Shown here: positions 1 through 8,932 of the stretch, piece by piece
Layout: the number at the start of each line of letters is the position of its first letter
How positions within the stretch are numbered: position 1 is the stretch's first letter
Origin: Cyanobium sp. CZS48M
GTDB lineage: Bacteria; Cyanobacteriota; Cyanobacteriia; PCC-6307; Cyanobiaceae
NCBI GenBank assembly: GCA_030373145.1
Contig: JAUCZK010000005.1
Location: 62,001 to 126,000 of the forward strand
DNA: 64,000 bases
Reading direction: 5' to 3'
Notes under the pieces: generated by a model
The model's database searches: none
Told to the model about the DNA's origin: nothing
What the model saw: only the letters and a program-made list of their open reading frames with translations
Position numbers and translations under genes: made by a program

Positions 1-1043
1 CGCTGGGGGTGCCCGGCACCCCGTCGCTGGTGGCCCTGCCGCTGCCGGATCAGCTCTTCGACGGGGTGGAGAGGATTCAGATCCTGGCCTGCGGCACCAG
101 CCGCCATGCGGCCCAGGTGGGGGCCTACCTGCTGGAGCAACTGGCGGGACTGCCCACCGCGGTGCACTACGCCAGCGAATTCCGCTACGCGCCGCCGCCG
201 CTGGTGCCCCACACCCTCACCATCGGCGTCACCCAGTCGGGTGAGACCGCCGACACCCTGGCGGCGCTGCAGATGGAGCAGAAGCGCCGGGAGCTGATCG
301 CCGATCCGGCCTTCGCCCCAAGGCTGCTCGGCATCACCAACCGGCCCGAGAGCTCCCTGGGCCGGCTGGTGCCCCACCTGCTCGACATCGGCGCCGGCAT
401 CGAGGTGGGTGTGGCCGCCACCAAGACCTTCCTCGGCCAGCTGCTGGCCTTCTACGGCCTCGCCCTCTCCTTCGCCGAGCGACGCTCCAGCTGCTCCCCG
501 ACCCGGCTGCTCCAGCTGGTGGCCGGGCTGAGGGCCCTGCCCGCCCAGCTGCAGGTGCTGCTGGAGGAGCAGGATCTGCTCTGCGCCGAGCTGGCCCACC
601 AGTTCGCCGACACCCAGGATGTGATCTTCCTGGGCCGTGGCATCAACTTCCCGATCGCCCTCGAAGGGGCCCTGAAGCTCAAGGAGATCAGTTACATCCA
701 TGCCGAGGGCTACCCGGCCGGTGAGATGAAGCACGGCCCGATCGCCCTGCTGGATGCGAGGGTGCCGGTGGTGTCGATCGCGGTACCCGGCAGCGTCTTC
801 GACAAGGTGCTCTCCAACGCCCAGGAGGCCAAGGCCCGTGATGCCCGACTGATCGGTGTGGCCCCGCGCGGCCCCGACACCGAGATCTTCGATGTGCTGC
901 TGCCGGTGCCGGAGGTGGATGAGCTGCTCAGCCCCCTGTTGACCGTGATTCCGATGCAACTTCTCTCTTATCACATCGCCGCCCACCGTGGCCTTGATGT
1001 GGATCAGCCCCGCAATCTGGCCAAGAGCGTCACCGTGGAGTGA
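1..1043 (+). CDS. glmS: Glutamine-fructose-6-phosphate aminotransferase, C-terminal part (5' end outside window)
   Basis: This is the isomerase half of GlmS, which makes glucosamine-6-phosphate for UDP-GlcNAc and peptidoglycan. The visible 346 residues hold two SIS sugar-phosphate domains: CGTSRHA and QSGETADTLAAL in the first, and EGALKLKEISY with EGYPAGEMKHGP in the second. The protein ends with the typical DQPRNLAKSVTVE tail. The N-terminal glutaminase domain lies upstream of base 1, so the track's GTG at base 9 is an internal codon. The stop overlaps the next start by 4 bases, so the two may be cotranscribed. It is linked in pathway to glmM, 44 kb downstream. Confidence 0.96.
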   Translation, partial: LGVPGTPSLVALPLPDQLFDGVERIQILACGTSRHAAQVGAYLLEQLAGLPTAVHYASEFRYAPPPLVPHTLTIGVTQSGETADTLAALQMEQKRRELIADPAFAPRLLGITNRPESSLGRLVPHLLDIGAGIEVGVAATKTFLGQLLAFYGLALSFAERRSSCSPTRLLQLVAGLRALPAQLQVLLEEQDLLCAELAHQFADTQDVIFLGRGINFPIALEGALKLKEISYIHAEGYPAGEMKHGPIALLDARVPVVSIAVPGSVFDKVLSNAQEAKARDARLIGVAPRGPDTEIFDVLLPVPEVDELLSPLLTVIPMQLLSYHIAAHRGLDVDQPRNLAKSVTVE

Positions 1044-2335
1044 ATCTCAACCTGCTCGCTGCTCTCCTTCCCATGCGCCTGCTCGTTCTGCTGCTGGCCC
1101 TGCTGGCGCTGCTGGCCTTCTTCGCCGCCAGCGAGTTCGCCCTGATTCACCTGCGGCCCAGCCGGGTCAAGGTGCTTGCCGCCGACGGCCACGGCGGTGC
1201 CCTCTCGGTGGAGCGGCTGCAGCAGCGCCTGCGCCGGGTGCTGGTGGCCACCCAGCTGGGGGTGGCCCTGGCGATGGTGGCCCTCGGCTGGGCTGGCCGT
1301 GGTCTGGCGGTGCGGCTCGATCCCGGGGCCGAGCGCCTCTGGGTGGATGTGGCGGTGTTTCTAGGCCTGGTGGGGCTGGCCACCGTGATCGGCGGTGTGG
1401 CCCCCAAAGCCTGGGTGATGCACCGGCCGGAGAGCTCGGCCCTGCAGCTGGCGCCGTTGCTGGAGTGGGTGATCCGTACGCTCTGGCCGCTGTTGATCCT
1501 GGTGGAGCGGTTCGCCAATGGTCTGCTGCGACTGCTGGGTCTGCCGCGCAACTGGGATGAGCTGGTGCCCGCCCTCTCCGCCGGCGAGCTGGAAACCCTG
1601 ATCGAATCCAACAGTGTCACCGGTCTGCTGCCGGATGAGCGCAGCATTCTCGAAGGGGTGTTCTCCCTGCGAGACACCCAGGTGCGGGAGGTGATGGTGC
1701 CCCGCTCCGGCATGGTCACCCTCCCCCTGGAGGTCACCTTCGCCGAGATGATGGAGGCGGTGCACGCCACCGCCCACGCCCGTTTCCCCGTCATCGGTCA
1801 GTCGCTCGATGACGTGCGCGGTGTGCTCGACCTGCGCCGCCTGGCCGAACCGATCGCCCAGGGGCAGCTGCAGGGCGACACGCTCCTGGCCCCCTTCATC
1901 ACCCCGGTGGCACGGGTGCAGGAAACGGTGTCGCTGGCGGTGCTGTTGCCGCTGATCCGCAGCGGTCAGCCCCTGCTGGTGGTGGTGGATGAACATGGCG
2001 GCACCGAGGGCCTGGTGACGGTGGCTGACCTCACCAGCGAGATCGTCGGCGATGAGGATGATCTGATCACGATCCGCCAGAACCTGCAGCGCCTTCAGGA
2101 CGACACCTGGCTGGTGGCGGGCGATCTGGAGATCTTCGAGCTCAACCGCCAGCTCGACCTCGCCCTGCCGGAGGCCGACGGCCACCACACGCTGGCGGGC
2201 TTCATGCTGGAGCGGCTGCAGCACATCCCGGCCCCCGGCGAGAGCCTGCGCTGGAAAGGACACCAGTTCGAGATCAGCGCCATGGACGGCCCCCGCATCG
2301 AGCGGGTTCAGATCACCCGCCGCGCCTCCGACTGA
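1040..2335 (+). CDS. CNNM/CBS-domain membrane protein (hemolysin-like, TlyC/CorC family)
   Basis: The 431-residue protein has the family's usual order: an N-terminal DUF21/CNNM membrane domain (hydrophobic segments to about residue 140), a pair of CBS domains (about 200-330, with REVMVPRSGM and VVVDEHGGTEGLVT), and a C-terminal CorC/HlyC transporter-associated domain. Relatives act in divalent cation (Mg/Co) transport at the plasma membrane; the old hemolysin name is not supported as a function. The GTG start overlaps the glmS stop (GTGA). An ATG at 1073 is an alternative start, at MRLLVLLL just before the first hydrophobic helix. Confidence 0.88.
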   Translation: MNLNLLAALLPMRLLVLLLALLALLAFFAASEFALIHLRPSRVKVLAADGHGGALSVERLQQRLRRVLVATQLGVALAMVALGWAGRGLAVRLDPGAERLWVDVAVFLGLVGLATVIGGVAPKAWVMHRPESSALQLAPLLEWVIRTLWPLLILVERFANGLLRLLGLPRNWDELVPALSAGELETLIESNSVTGLLPDERSILEGVFSLRDTQVREVMVPRSGMVTLPLEVTFAEMMEAVHATAHARFPVIGQSLDDVRGVLDLRRLAEPIAQGQLQGDTLLAPFITPVARVQETVSLAVLLPLIRSGQPLLVVVDEHGGTEGLVTVADLTSEIVGDEDDLITIRQNLQRLQDDTWLVAGDLEIFELNRQLDLALPEADGHHTLAGFMLERLQHIPAPGESLRWKGHQFEISAMDGPRIERVQITRRASD

Positions 2336-2347
2336 GGCAACGCCTCA
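2333..2347 (+). other. Short hairpin at the stop codon of the CNNM gene
   Basis: TGAGGC-AAC-GCCTCA is a perfect 6-bp stem with a 3-base loop that begins at the stop codon itself. No T-run follows, so an intrinsic terminator is not established. It could mark an RNA 3' end or be chance. Confidence 0.3.
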
Positions 2348-2437
2348 ACAGCGCTGACGCAACCGGAGCGGATGATCATTGATAATGCCTGCACTGGAAC
2401 GCTGGGAGATCACGTTGGCGGGTGTGCTGGTGCGGCG

Positions 2438-3445
2438 ATGAGCAGCGATCCCATCACCCCGGTCAAGGTGGGGGTCATCGGCATCGGCAACATGGGGTGG
2501 CACCATGCCAGGGTCCTGAGCCTGTTGCGGGACGCCGAGCTGGTGGGAGTGGCCGATCCCGATCAGCGCCGCGGCCAGCTGGCCATTGAGCAGTTCGGCT
2601 GCCGCTGGTTCGAGAACTTCGACGACCTGCTGCCTGAGGTCGAGGCGGTCTGCATTGCCGTGCCCACCCTGCTGCACCACCGGGTGGGCATGGCCTGCCT
2701 CCAGGCCGGTCTGCATGTGCTGATCGAGAAGCCGATCGCCGCCAGCCAGGAGGAGGCCAGCGCCCTGATCGGGGCGGCGGAACTGGCGGGTCGCCAGCTT
2801 CAGGTGGGCCACATCGAGCGCTTCAACCCCGCCTTCCGCGAACTGCTCAAGGTGGTGGCTAACGAAGAAGTGGTGGTGCTGGAGGCACGGCGCCACAGCC
2901 CCCATGCCGATCGCGCCAACGATGTCTCGGTGGTGCTTGATCTGATGATTCACGACATCGATCTGGTGCTTGAGCTGGCCGGCTCCCAGGTGGTGCGGCT
3001 GGCGGCGGCGGGCGGGCGCAGTTCCGAGGGCCCGATCGACTACGTCAATGCCACCCTTGGCTTCAGCAACGGGGTGGTGGCCAGCCTCACGGCCAGCAAG
3101 ATGGCCCACCGCAAGATCCGCAGCCTCAGCGCCCATTGCCGCGCCAGCCTGGTGGAAACCGATTTCCTCAACCGCCGGCTGCACATCCACCGCCGCGCCC
3201 ATGAGTGGGTCTCTGCCGACCACGGCGAGTTGCTCTATCGCAATGATGGCTTCATCGAGGAAGTGAGCACCACCTCGATTGAGCCGCTCTATGCCGAGCT
3301 GGAGCACTTCCTCCTCTGTCTGCGCGGCCGGGAGGTGCCGGCCGTCGATGGCCAGCAGGCCTCCAGGGCGCTGATGCTCGCCAACCTGATCGAGCTGGCG
3401 GTGGATCAGCCCTCGCTCTGCATGGCCCTCGACGCACCGATCTGA
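2438..3445 (+). CDS. Gfo/Idh/MocA family NAD(P)-dependent oxidoreductase
   Basis: This 335-residue protein has an N-terminal Rossmann fold (VGVIGIGNMGWHHARVL) and the family's EKPIA motif near residue 95, where the lysine takes part in catalysis. A C-terminal substrate-binding domain follows (VGHIERFNPAF, LMIHDIDLVLEL). Relatives oxidise or reduce sugars and related polyols; biliverdin reductase is also a distant member, and the substrate cannot be read from sequence. I place the start at ATG 2438, because the track's extension from 2372 has no family resemblance. Its 3' end overlaps the 3' end of the opposite-strand GH15-like gene by 40 bases. Confidence 0.87.
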   Translation: MSSDPITPVKVGVIGIGNMGWHHARVLSLLRDAELVGVADPDQRRGQLAIEQFGCRWFENFDDLLPEVEAVCIAVPTLLHHRVGMACLQAGLHVLIEKPIAASQEEASALIGAAELAGRQLQVGHIERFNPAFRELLKVVANEEVVVLEARRHSPHADRANDVSVVLDLMIHDIDLVLELAGSQVVRLAAAGGRSSEGPIDYVNATLGFSNGVVASLTASKMAHRKIRSLSAHCRASLVETDFLNRRLHIHRRAHEWVSADHGELLYRNDGFIEEVSTTSIEPLYAELEHFLLCLRGREVPAVDGQQASRALMLANLIELAVDQPSLCMALDAPI

Positions 3446-6400
3446 GCACCGCCGGCGGCCCCGTCCGCGACCTCGGTGAGGTCGCGCAGAGCAAGGATCT
3501 GCCAGCGGCGGCAGCAGGCTGGAGACGAGGCATAGAACAGATCCCAGGCCGCTGATTTCTGCTGGGCATAGTCCTCCCCAGCCAGCTCAGGATGGGTCTG
3601 CTGCCAGCCCACCCGCACCGCGTGGCCGATCACCACATCAAGGGCTAGGTAGTCGTCGAAGCGCACCTGGGTGTTGGCCCCCACGAACACCACCAGCGAG
3701 AGCAGGGTCTCGGTGCAGAGCTGGCGGTATTCCGGCGCCTCGATCTTGTTGAGCAGGTGCTCCACGACGGCGGCGAAGTTGCGCTCGCCAGGGGTCTTCT
3801 CCGAGAGCAGGGGCTCGCTCACCAGGCGGTTGCGGCGCTCCAGCTTGTCGCCGATCACCAGGCCGCGGCAGTGGTGCAGCAGATCCCAGATGCCGGCGTA
3901 GAAGTCGCGCGGGACCCGCTGCAGGGCCCCCAGGCGCTGGCGGTGCTGCATCCAACCGCAGCCACTGCCCAGGGGCAGGTCGTCGAGGGGGTCGGGCACC
4001 TCCCAGAGCACCCGCCCGCTCAGGTGGAGCTGTTCCTTGCGGCGCAGGGCCTCGCGGGCATGCTCCACATCCGCCAGCACCGTGCGCAGGCGGCGGCGGA
4101 TGGCGTGGGGCGGCAGATCGCAGAGCGCTTCGAAGGCGTCGTCGGCGGTGAGATCCCGCTCGGCCGCCAGCTCGCCGGTGAGCAGCAGCAGCAGCTGCCC
4201 CAGCTGGATCGTCAGGCTGCCGCTGAGCAGCTCCGGCTCCGAGCGGCCCAGGCCGTCGAGGGCCAGCAGCAGTTCCTGCTGCAGCATCCACTCGCGGCCG
4301 TCGTCGCCGCTGAAGCGGCGGATCATGGCGCCGATCATCGCGCTGCCCTGGGGCTGGCTGATCAAGGAGTCATGGGTGTAGTTCCGACCCACCACCACCT
4401 GCTTCTGGCGCACCAGGATGTCGGTGAGGGCATCCTCCAGTTGGGGATGCACCAGCTGCATCAGACCGGCGCAGCGCCGCACCACGTTCCAGTCGCCCTC
4501 CGCCAGGCCCCGCCGGTAGATCTCCTCCACCAGCGCCTGCAGCTTCAGCGGTCCGGCGCTGGCTGGGCCCTGCAGGATCGCGCTCTGCCCCAGCCGCTGC
4601 ACCAGCTGCTCAAGCACCTCTGCCTGCTCCGGCAGCGAGGTGCTGCGCCAGAGCAGATCCGCCAGGCCGGGGATGGCGATGTCCTCCAGTTCCTGCTCCT
4701 GCTGGATCGTCAGCGGCTGCTGGCTGGTGCTGCTGCGCAGCACCGGGGCCGCCGACTGGCTGCGCCTGGCCGGCGGCTGCTCCAGCAGTGGCGGCAGCTC
4801 CTCCCAGCAGACCTGATCGATCAATCCCTCCAGGCGATCGAGCTGCACCGGCACCCCCTCCACCAGGCCGCTGCGCAGGGAGTCCCCCAGGCGGATCAGG
4901 GCGGCGGGATCGCGCTGAAAGGGGCTGGCGGCCAGGGGGATCAGCAGCAGGGGCAGGCCATCGCCGCGCCACTGCCGCTGCAGCAGCCGCAGTTCGCTGG
5001 CCACCGTGTCTGCCAGCTGTTCGGGGTCGTCCGCCAGGTAGAAGGTGCCCTCCTCCAGCACCGAGGGCAGGAAGGCCATCATCTCGTCGCTGCCAGCGTC
5101 GCCCTTGCCGGCGGGGCTGCGGTAGAGCAGCGCCGTGGCCATGGTTTCCATCCGCACCGGGGGATAGCCACTGAGGCCGAGCCTGCTGTTGGCACCCACC
5201 GAGGCCATGCGTCGGCCCAGCTCCCTGGAGCTGGCCACCCGCACCGAACCCTGGGCGTGGGTCACCGGCAGGCCGGCCTGCTCCAGCGCCGCGGCGATGG
5301 ACTCATTCTCGGGCACCAGGGCCACCAGCACCCGCTCGGCCCCCAGCGGAGCCGGCAGGCGCCGGTGGCTGGGATCGATGTCCTCCGGTGTCAGCAGACC
5401 GTGGAGCAGCAGGTCCCCCAGCCAGGTGAGGCTCTGGGTCCAGAGCAGGGGGACGTTCTCATTGGCGATCCGCTCCTGGGTGCCGGGATGGAGCCGCTCC
5501 GCCTCAATCGCCTCGGCCGGCACCAGGTAGAGCTCGGGCAGCTCGGGCACGCCATCGACGTCCACGCTCACCGCCTCCAGGCGCCGCCGCCAGTGCCAGG
5601 CCTCCCCCCAGCGTTCCTCACAGCAGGCCGTGACCAGCTCATAGGCGAAGAACAGGGGCCATTCACACTCGATGCCCTCGAACTGGGCCAGTTCCTCCGG
5701 CTGGTAGTGCAACCGTTCGTGGTCTTCCACCAGGGTCTGGTGGCCGTCACGGCGAAAGCGCTTGTAGCCGTAGGCGCCACCGAGGTCGCGGCGGATCTTG
5801 CGGCGGGTGCGCTCCACCAGCTCGGGGTCTTCGACCGCCCAGGCGGGGTAGCCGATCACCGAGAGGCAGGCGCTGTCCACCTCCTTGCTGGCCGACTCCC
5901 GCGGCAGCAGGGCCTGCAGGGCCCGCCGCAGCCGCACGATCGCCGGATGGGGGATGTGCAGGCAGCAGCTGCCGTCGCCATGGGGGCCGTAGAGGTCGAG
6001 GCCCTCCAGGGCTTCCAGAGCCGCCTTGACCATGCCGATCGAGCTGGCGTTGCGTTCCGGTTCGCCGTGGTTGCCCTTGTCGCCCCGCTCCCAGATGCCG
6101 TAGTCGGCGATCCGGTAGGCCCGGGCCACGTAATACACGAGGTTTTGCAGAAAATCGCGCTCATGGCTGCTCTGTACCACCACCAGCCCAGCCCGGGTCA
6201 GCTGGGCCAGCTGCAGCAGATAGAGGGCCGTGGCGTCGAGCTGCAGGTGGCCCCAGCCGTCGTCGGCAACCACTGGGTGGCCTGTGCCGGTGTCGAACTT
6301 GGCGTGGATGGCATCAAGCCGGTCGAGGCTGCGCTTGAAGCGCTCCACTTTCGGCGCCTGGCGCAGCATGACGGTGAGCAGGCCGCGCATCAGCTGCAGC

Positions 6401-6717
6401 ACCCGCTGATTCAGCTCATGGCTTCGGGTGCAGGGTCCGTTCAGGCGGCGGTGGGCCTGGGCCAGCCCCCAGACGCACTGGATCGAGTAGACGCAGTCGC
6501 GCACCCAGGCATCTCCGTAGTTGCCGTGCACGGTGTTGGCGGTGCTGGCGGGCAGCAGGCCGGTGATCGGATGCTGGCGCGCCAGCACCACCCGCTCGAT
6601 CTGGTCATCGAGGTGGCGCAACAGCTCGCGGGCGTCCTCATCGCTGAGCTGGCGCGGACCCAGCTGCTCCTGCAGGGGCGGCTCCAGTCCGCCGTCGCTG
6701 GTCCACTCGTTCGTCAT
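3406..6717 (-). CDS. GH15 / phosphorylase-kinase-regulatory-subunit-like protein
   Basis: The first half of this 1103-residue protein is an (alpha/alpha)6 glucoamylase-like domain, with HGNYGDAWVRDCVYSI near residue 63, WGHLQLDATALYLLQLAQ, YGIWERGDKGNHGEPE and EGIECEWPLFFAYEL. These acidic sites match the GH15/PHK alpha-beta superfamily. The second half is a long helical region seen in cyanobacterial homologues. Proposed roles in the family range from hydrolysis of alpha-glucosides to a glucan-binding regulator; none is proven here. There is no signal peptide, so it should be cytosolic. The start ATG is 94 bases from the divergent WecG-type gene. Confidence 0.82.
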   Translation of the reverse strand: MTNEWTSDGGLEPPLQEQLGPRQLSDEDARELLRHLDDQIERVVLARQHPITGLLPASTANTVHGNYGDAWVRDCVYSIQCVWGLAQAHRRLNGPCTRSHELNQRVLQLMRGLLTVMLRQAPKVERFKRSLDRLDAIHAKFDTGTGHPVVADDGWGHLQLDATALYLLQLAQLTRAGLVVVQSSHERDFLQNLVYYVARAYRIADYGIWERGDKGNHGEPERNASSIGMVKAALEALEGLDLYGPHGDGSCCLHIPHPAIVRLRRALQALLPRESASKEVDSACLSVIGYPAWAVEDPELVERTRRKIRRDLGGAYGYKRFRRDGHQTLVEDHERLHYQPEELAQFEGIECEWPLFFAYELVTACCEERWGEAWHWRRRLEAVSVDVDGVPELPELYLVPAEAIEAERLHPGTQERIANENVPLLWTQSLTWLGDLLLHGLLTPEDIDPSHRRLPAPLGAERVLVALVPENESIAAALEQAGLPVTHAQGSVRVASSRELGRRMASVGANSRLGLSGYPPVRMETMATALLYRSPAGKGDAGSDEMMAFLPSVLEEGTFYLADDPEQLADTVASELRLLQRQWRGDGLPLLLIPLAASPFQRDPAALIRLGDSLRSGLVEGVPVQLDRLEGLIDQVCWEELPPLLEQPPARRSQSAAPVLRSSTSQQPLTIQQEQELEDIAIPGLADLLWRSTSLPEQAEVLEQLVQRLGQSAILQGPASAGPLKLQALVEEIYRRGLAEGDWNVVRRCAGLMQLVHPQLEDALTDILVRQKQVVVGRNYTHDSLISQPQGSAMIGAMIRRFSGDDGREWMLQQELLLALDGLGRSEPELLSGSLTIQLGQLLLLLTGELAAERDLTADDAFEALCDLPPHAIRRRLRTVLADVEHAREALRRKEQLHLSGRVLWEVPDPLDDLPLGSGCGWMQHRQRLGALQRVPRDFYAGIWDLLHHCRGLVIGDKLERRNRLVSEPLLSEKTPGERNFAAVVEHLLNKIEAPEYRQLCTETLLSLVVFVGANTQVRFDDYLALDVVIGHAVRVGWQQTHPELAGEDYAQQKSAAWDLFYASSPACCRRWQILALRDLTEVADGAAGGAQIGASRAMQSEG

Positions 6718-6811
6718 GGTCGGCCTGGCAGCGAGGTTGATGGAGGGATCTGCGCCGCAGATGGGTACTCTGCCTGGACTCTCCCCTGCGGTTCGAAGGG
6801 ACCTGGCCGTG

Positions 6812-7543
6812 ATGGTGACGGAAACTCAGGTTCCCGCTGGCCTGCGCTCGAAGGTGCTGGGGCTGCCGATCGATGTCTGCGCTGATGTGGCCGAGGCCGC
6901 CCTGGCGCTGCACGGCCGCGGCGGTGGCCAGATCGTCACCCTCAACGCCGAGATGACGATGGCGGCCCTCGAGGATCCGGCCCTCGGGGATGTGATCCGT
7001 GCCGCCGAGCTGGTGATCCCCGATGGGGCCGGGGTGGTCTGGGCCCTGGGGCGGCAGGGGCACCGGGTGCGGCGCAGCCCGGGCATCGAGCTGGCCGATC
7101 AGCTGCTGGTGGAGGCCGCCGAGCGCGGCTGGCGGGTGGCTTTGGTGGGGGCGTCTCCTGAGGTGATGGAGCGCCTGAAGGAGCGGCTGCTGCTGCGTCT
7201 GCCGGGCCTGGATCTCATCGCCACAGTGCACGGCTATCAGCCCGCCGAAGCCTGGCCGGGGCTGGAGACCAGCCTGCAGGCCAGCCAGCCGGATCTGGTG
7301 CTGGCGGCCCTGGGGGTCCCCCGCCAGGAGATCTGGATCCAGCGCCTGCATCGGGGCCAGCCCGGCCTCTGGATGGGGGTGGGCGGCAGCTTCGATGTCT
7401 GGGCAGGAACCAAAAAAAGGGCCCCCGGCTGGATGGGGGCCCTGCAGATTGAATGGTTGTACCGGTTGATCCAGGAACCGAGCCGCTGGCGGCGGATGCT
7501 GGCCCTGCCCGCCTTTGCCTGGGCAGTGCTGCGGGGCGGCTGA
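6812..7543 (+). CDS. WecG/TagA/CpsF-type glycosyltransferase (GT26)
   Basis: The 243-residue length fits the GT26 family, which adds a sugar (typically ManNAc or ManNAcA) to a polyprenyl-pyrophosphate-linked acceptor in surface polysaccharide synthesis. Family motifs are NAEMTMAALEDP, LVIPDGAGVVWA, LVGASPEVMERL, GGSFDVWAGTKKRAP and IEWLYRLIQEPSRWRR. I chose ATG 6812; the upstream ORF extension is antisense to the GH15-like gene. The 3' end carries, on the other strand, a strong terminator serving psbK. No polysaccharide cluster adjoins it, although a WecA-like transferase lies at 23.5 kb. Confidence 0.87.
   Translation: MVTETQVPAGLRSKVLGLPIDVCADVAEAALALHGRGGGQIVTLNAEMTMAALEDPALGDVIRAAELVIPDGAGVVWALGRQGHRVRRSPGIELADQLLVEAAERGWRVALVGASPEVMERLKERLLLRLPGLDLIATVHGYQPAEAWPGLETSLQASQPDLVLAALGVPRQEIWIQRLHRGQPGLWMGVGGSFDVWAGTKKRAPGWMGALQIEWLYRLIQEPSRWRRMLALPAFAWAVLRGG
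7412..7442 (-). terminator. Rho-independent terminator for tgt-psbK, inside the convergent GT26 coding region
   Basis: On the minus strand the sequence reads GGGCCCCC, an 8-base loop, GGGGGCCC and then seven T residues. It lies about 105 bases after the psbK stop and wholly within the GT26 coding sequence, over the codons for KKRAPGWMGA. The perfect GC stem and T7 tract make it one of the clearest terminators in the window. Confidence 0.85.
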
Positions 7544-7546
7544 AGG

Positions 7547-7699
7547 TCAGCGGAAGCCGACGGAGGCCTGCCAGACGAAGGCCAGCAGCAGGAAGAACAG
7601 GGGGATGATCGGCAGGATGTCGACCAGGGGACCAAAGGCCTGGTAGGCCTCGGGAAGCTCGGCCAGGGTGGTGGCGGTGATCAGTGTGGAGAAGACCAT
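7547..7699 (-). CDS. psbK: Photosystem II reaction centre protein K
   Basis: PsbK is a single-helix thylakoid protein of the photosystem II core that helps bind PsbZ/Ycf12 and stabilise the CP43 side. The 50-residue product ends in [20 protein letters not shown] followed by VGFR, the family's hallmark membrane segment; the part before it is the propeptide. I start at ATG 7699 and reject the track's longer 80-residue form, whose extra 30 residues run back into tgt. It lies 34 bases after the tgt stop on the same strand, so the two are likely cotranscribed, ending at the terminator inside the GT26 gene. Confidence 0.95.
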   Translation of the reverse strand: MVFSTLITATTLAELPEAYQAFGPLVDILPIIPLFFLLLAFVWQASVGFR

Positions 7700-7733
7700 C
7701 CCTGAACGTCGAAATCGTGATATGGGCTGGACG

Positions 7734-8879
7734 CTACCACGTGTGAGCGGCCGTGGAGCTGGGCTCCCAGGGAGTGAAATCCTCTGCAAAACAGCCCTCG
7801 CGGATGGCCGTGGCCATGGCTGCGCTGAAGCGCATCAGCTGGGTGAGGTTGTGCAGGCTGAGCAGGATCCGGCCCAGCAGTTCGCCGCTGCGGAACAGGT
7901 GGTGCAGATAGGCCCGGCTGTGGCCGGTGCAGGCCGGACAGGCGCAGCTGGAATCCAGTGGGCTGTGGTCGTGGCGGAAGCGGGCATTGCGCAGGTTCCA
8001 GCGCTCGCCCCCCACCAGGGCGGTGCCGTGCCGTCCCAGGCGGGTGGGCAGCACGCAGTCGAAGAGGTCGATGCCCTGGGCCACGGCGATCGCCATCTCC
8101 CGCAGGCTGCCCACCCCCATCAGGTAGCGGGGGCGATCTCGGGGCAGCAGCGGCGCCAGCTGGCGCACGATCTGGTGCATCGACTCCACCGGCTCGCCAA
8201 CGCTCACGCCGCCGATGGCGATGCCGGGCAGGTCCATGGCGCTCACCGTCCGTGCCGCCTGCTCGCGCAGATGGGGGAAAGTGCCCCCCTGGACGATGCC
8301 GAACAGGGCTTGGTCGCGGCGATCGTGGCTGGCGACGCAGCGCTGCAGCCAGGCGTGGGTGCGGCGGCAGGCTTCGGCTACGTCGTTTTCACTGGCGGGA
8401 TAGGGCGGACATTGATCGAAGGCCATGGCCACATCGGCCCCGAGCGCCATCTGGATCTGCATCGAACGCTCCGGTGTGAGGCTGATGCGCGAGCCGTCCC
8501 GGGGCGAGCGGAACACCACCCCCTCGTCGCTGATGACGTTGATGTCACCGAGGCTGAACACCTGGAACCCACCCGAATCGGTGAGCAGGGGCCCATCCCA
8601 GCCCATGAAGCGGTGCAGCCCACCGGCTTCCGCCACGATGTCCTCCCCGGGCTGGAGGTGCAGGTGATAGGTGTTGGCGAGCACCATCTGGGCGCCGGTG
8701 GCCGCCAGCTGGGCCGGGGTCACCCCCTTGACGGTGCCCAGGGTGCCCACCGGCATGAAGCGGGGCGTCTCGATGTTGCCGTGGGGGGTGCGGAAGACGC
8801 CGCAGCGGGCCTGGGTCCTGGGGCAGTGGGCCGTCGCCTCGAACCGGAAAGAGTCGGCCGCTGCGGCGGAGCGGGTCAC
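7734..8879 (-). CDS. tgt: tRNA-guanine transglycosylase
   Basis: The 381-residue enzyme exchanges guanine-34 of GU(N)-anticodon tRNAs for the queuosine precursor preQ1. It shows the substrate-pocket motif [12 protein letters not shown] (with one catalytic Asp), FGIVQGGTF, the second active Asp in [16 protein letters not shown], and the zinc site CACPACTGH with a later His. The length is as expected for bacterial Tgt. It is upstream of psbK in an apparent two-gene unit and divergent from cobS across 53 bases, which must hold both promoters. Confidence 0.96.
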   Translation of the reverse strand: MTRSAAAADSFRFEATAHCPRTQARCGVFRTPHGNIETPRFMPVGTLGTVKGVTPAQLAATGAQMVLANTYHLHLQPGEDIVAEAGGLHRFMGWDGPLLTDSGGFQVFSLGDINVISDEGVVFRSPRDGSRISLTPERSMQIQMALGADVAMAFDQCPPYPASENDVAEACRRTHAWLQRCVASHDRRDQALFGIVQGGTFPHLREQAARTVSAMDLPGIAIGGVSVGEPVESMHQIVRQLAPLLPRDRPRYLMGVGSLREMAIAVAQGIDLFDCVLPTRLGRHGTALVGGERWNLRNARFRHDHSPLDSSCACPACTGHSRAYLHHLFRSGELLGRILLSLHNLTQLMRFSAAMATAIREGCFAEDFTPWEPSSTAAHTW

Positions 8880-8932
8880 GGCGGCTGGAACAGTTCGGGA
8901 CTGAACCTAGATCGCGTCCCGGGGGCTGGCCG

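Noticed and set aside
3757-6885. 1042-residue plus-strand ORF
   Set aside because: It is antisense to the GH15-like gene, is rich in His, Gln and Gly as expected from high-GC antisense reading, and shows no family motif.
8086-8093. HIP1-type octamers GCGATCGC (also near 9934, 25673, 38472)
   Set aside because: These are common dispersed palindromes in cyanobacterial genomes and carry no local meaning here.
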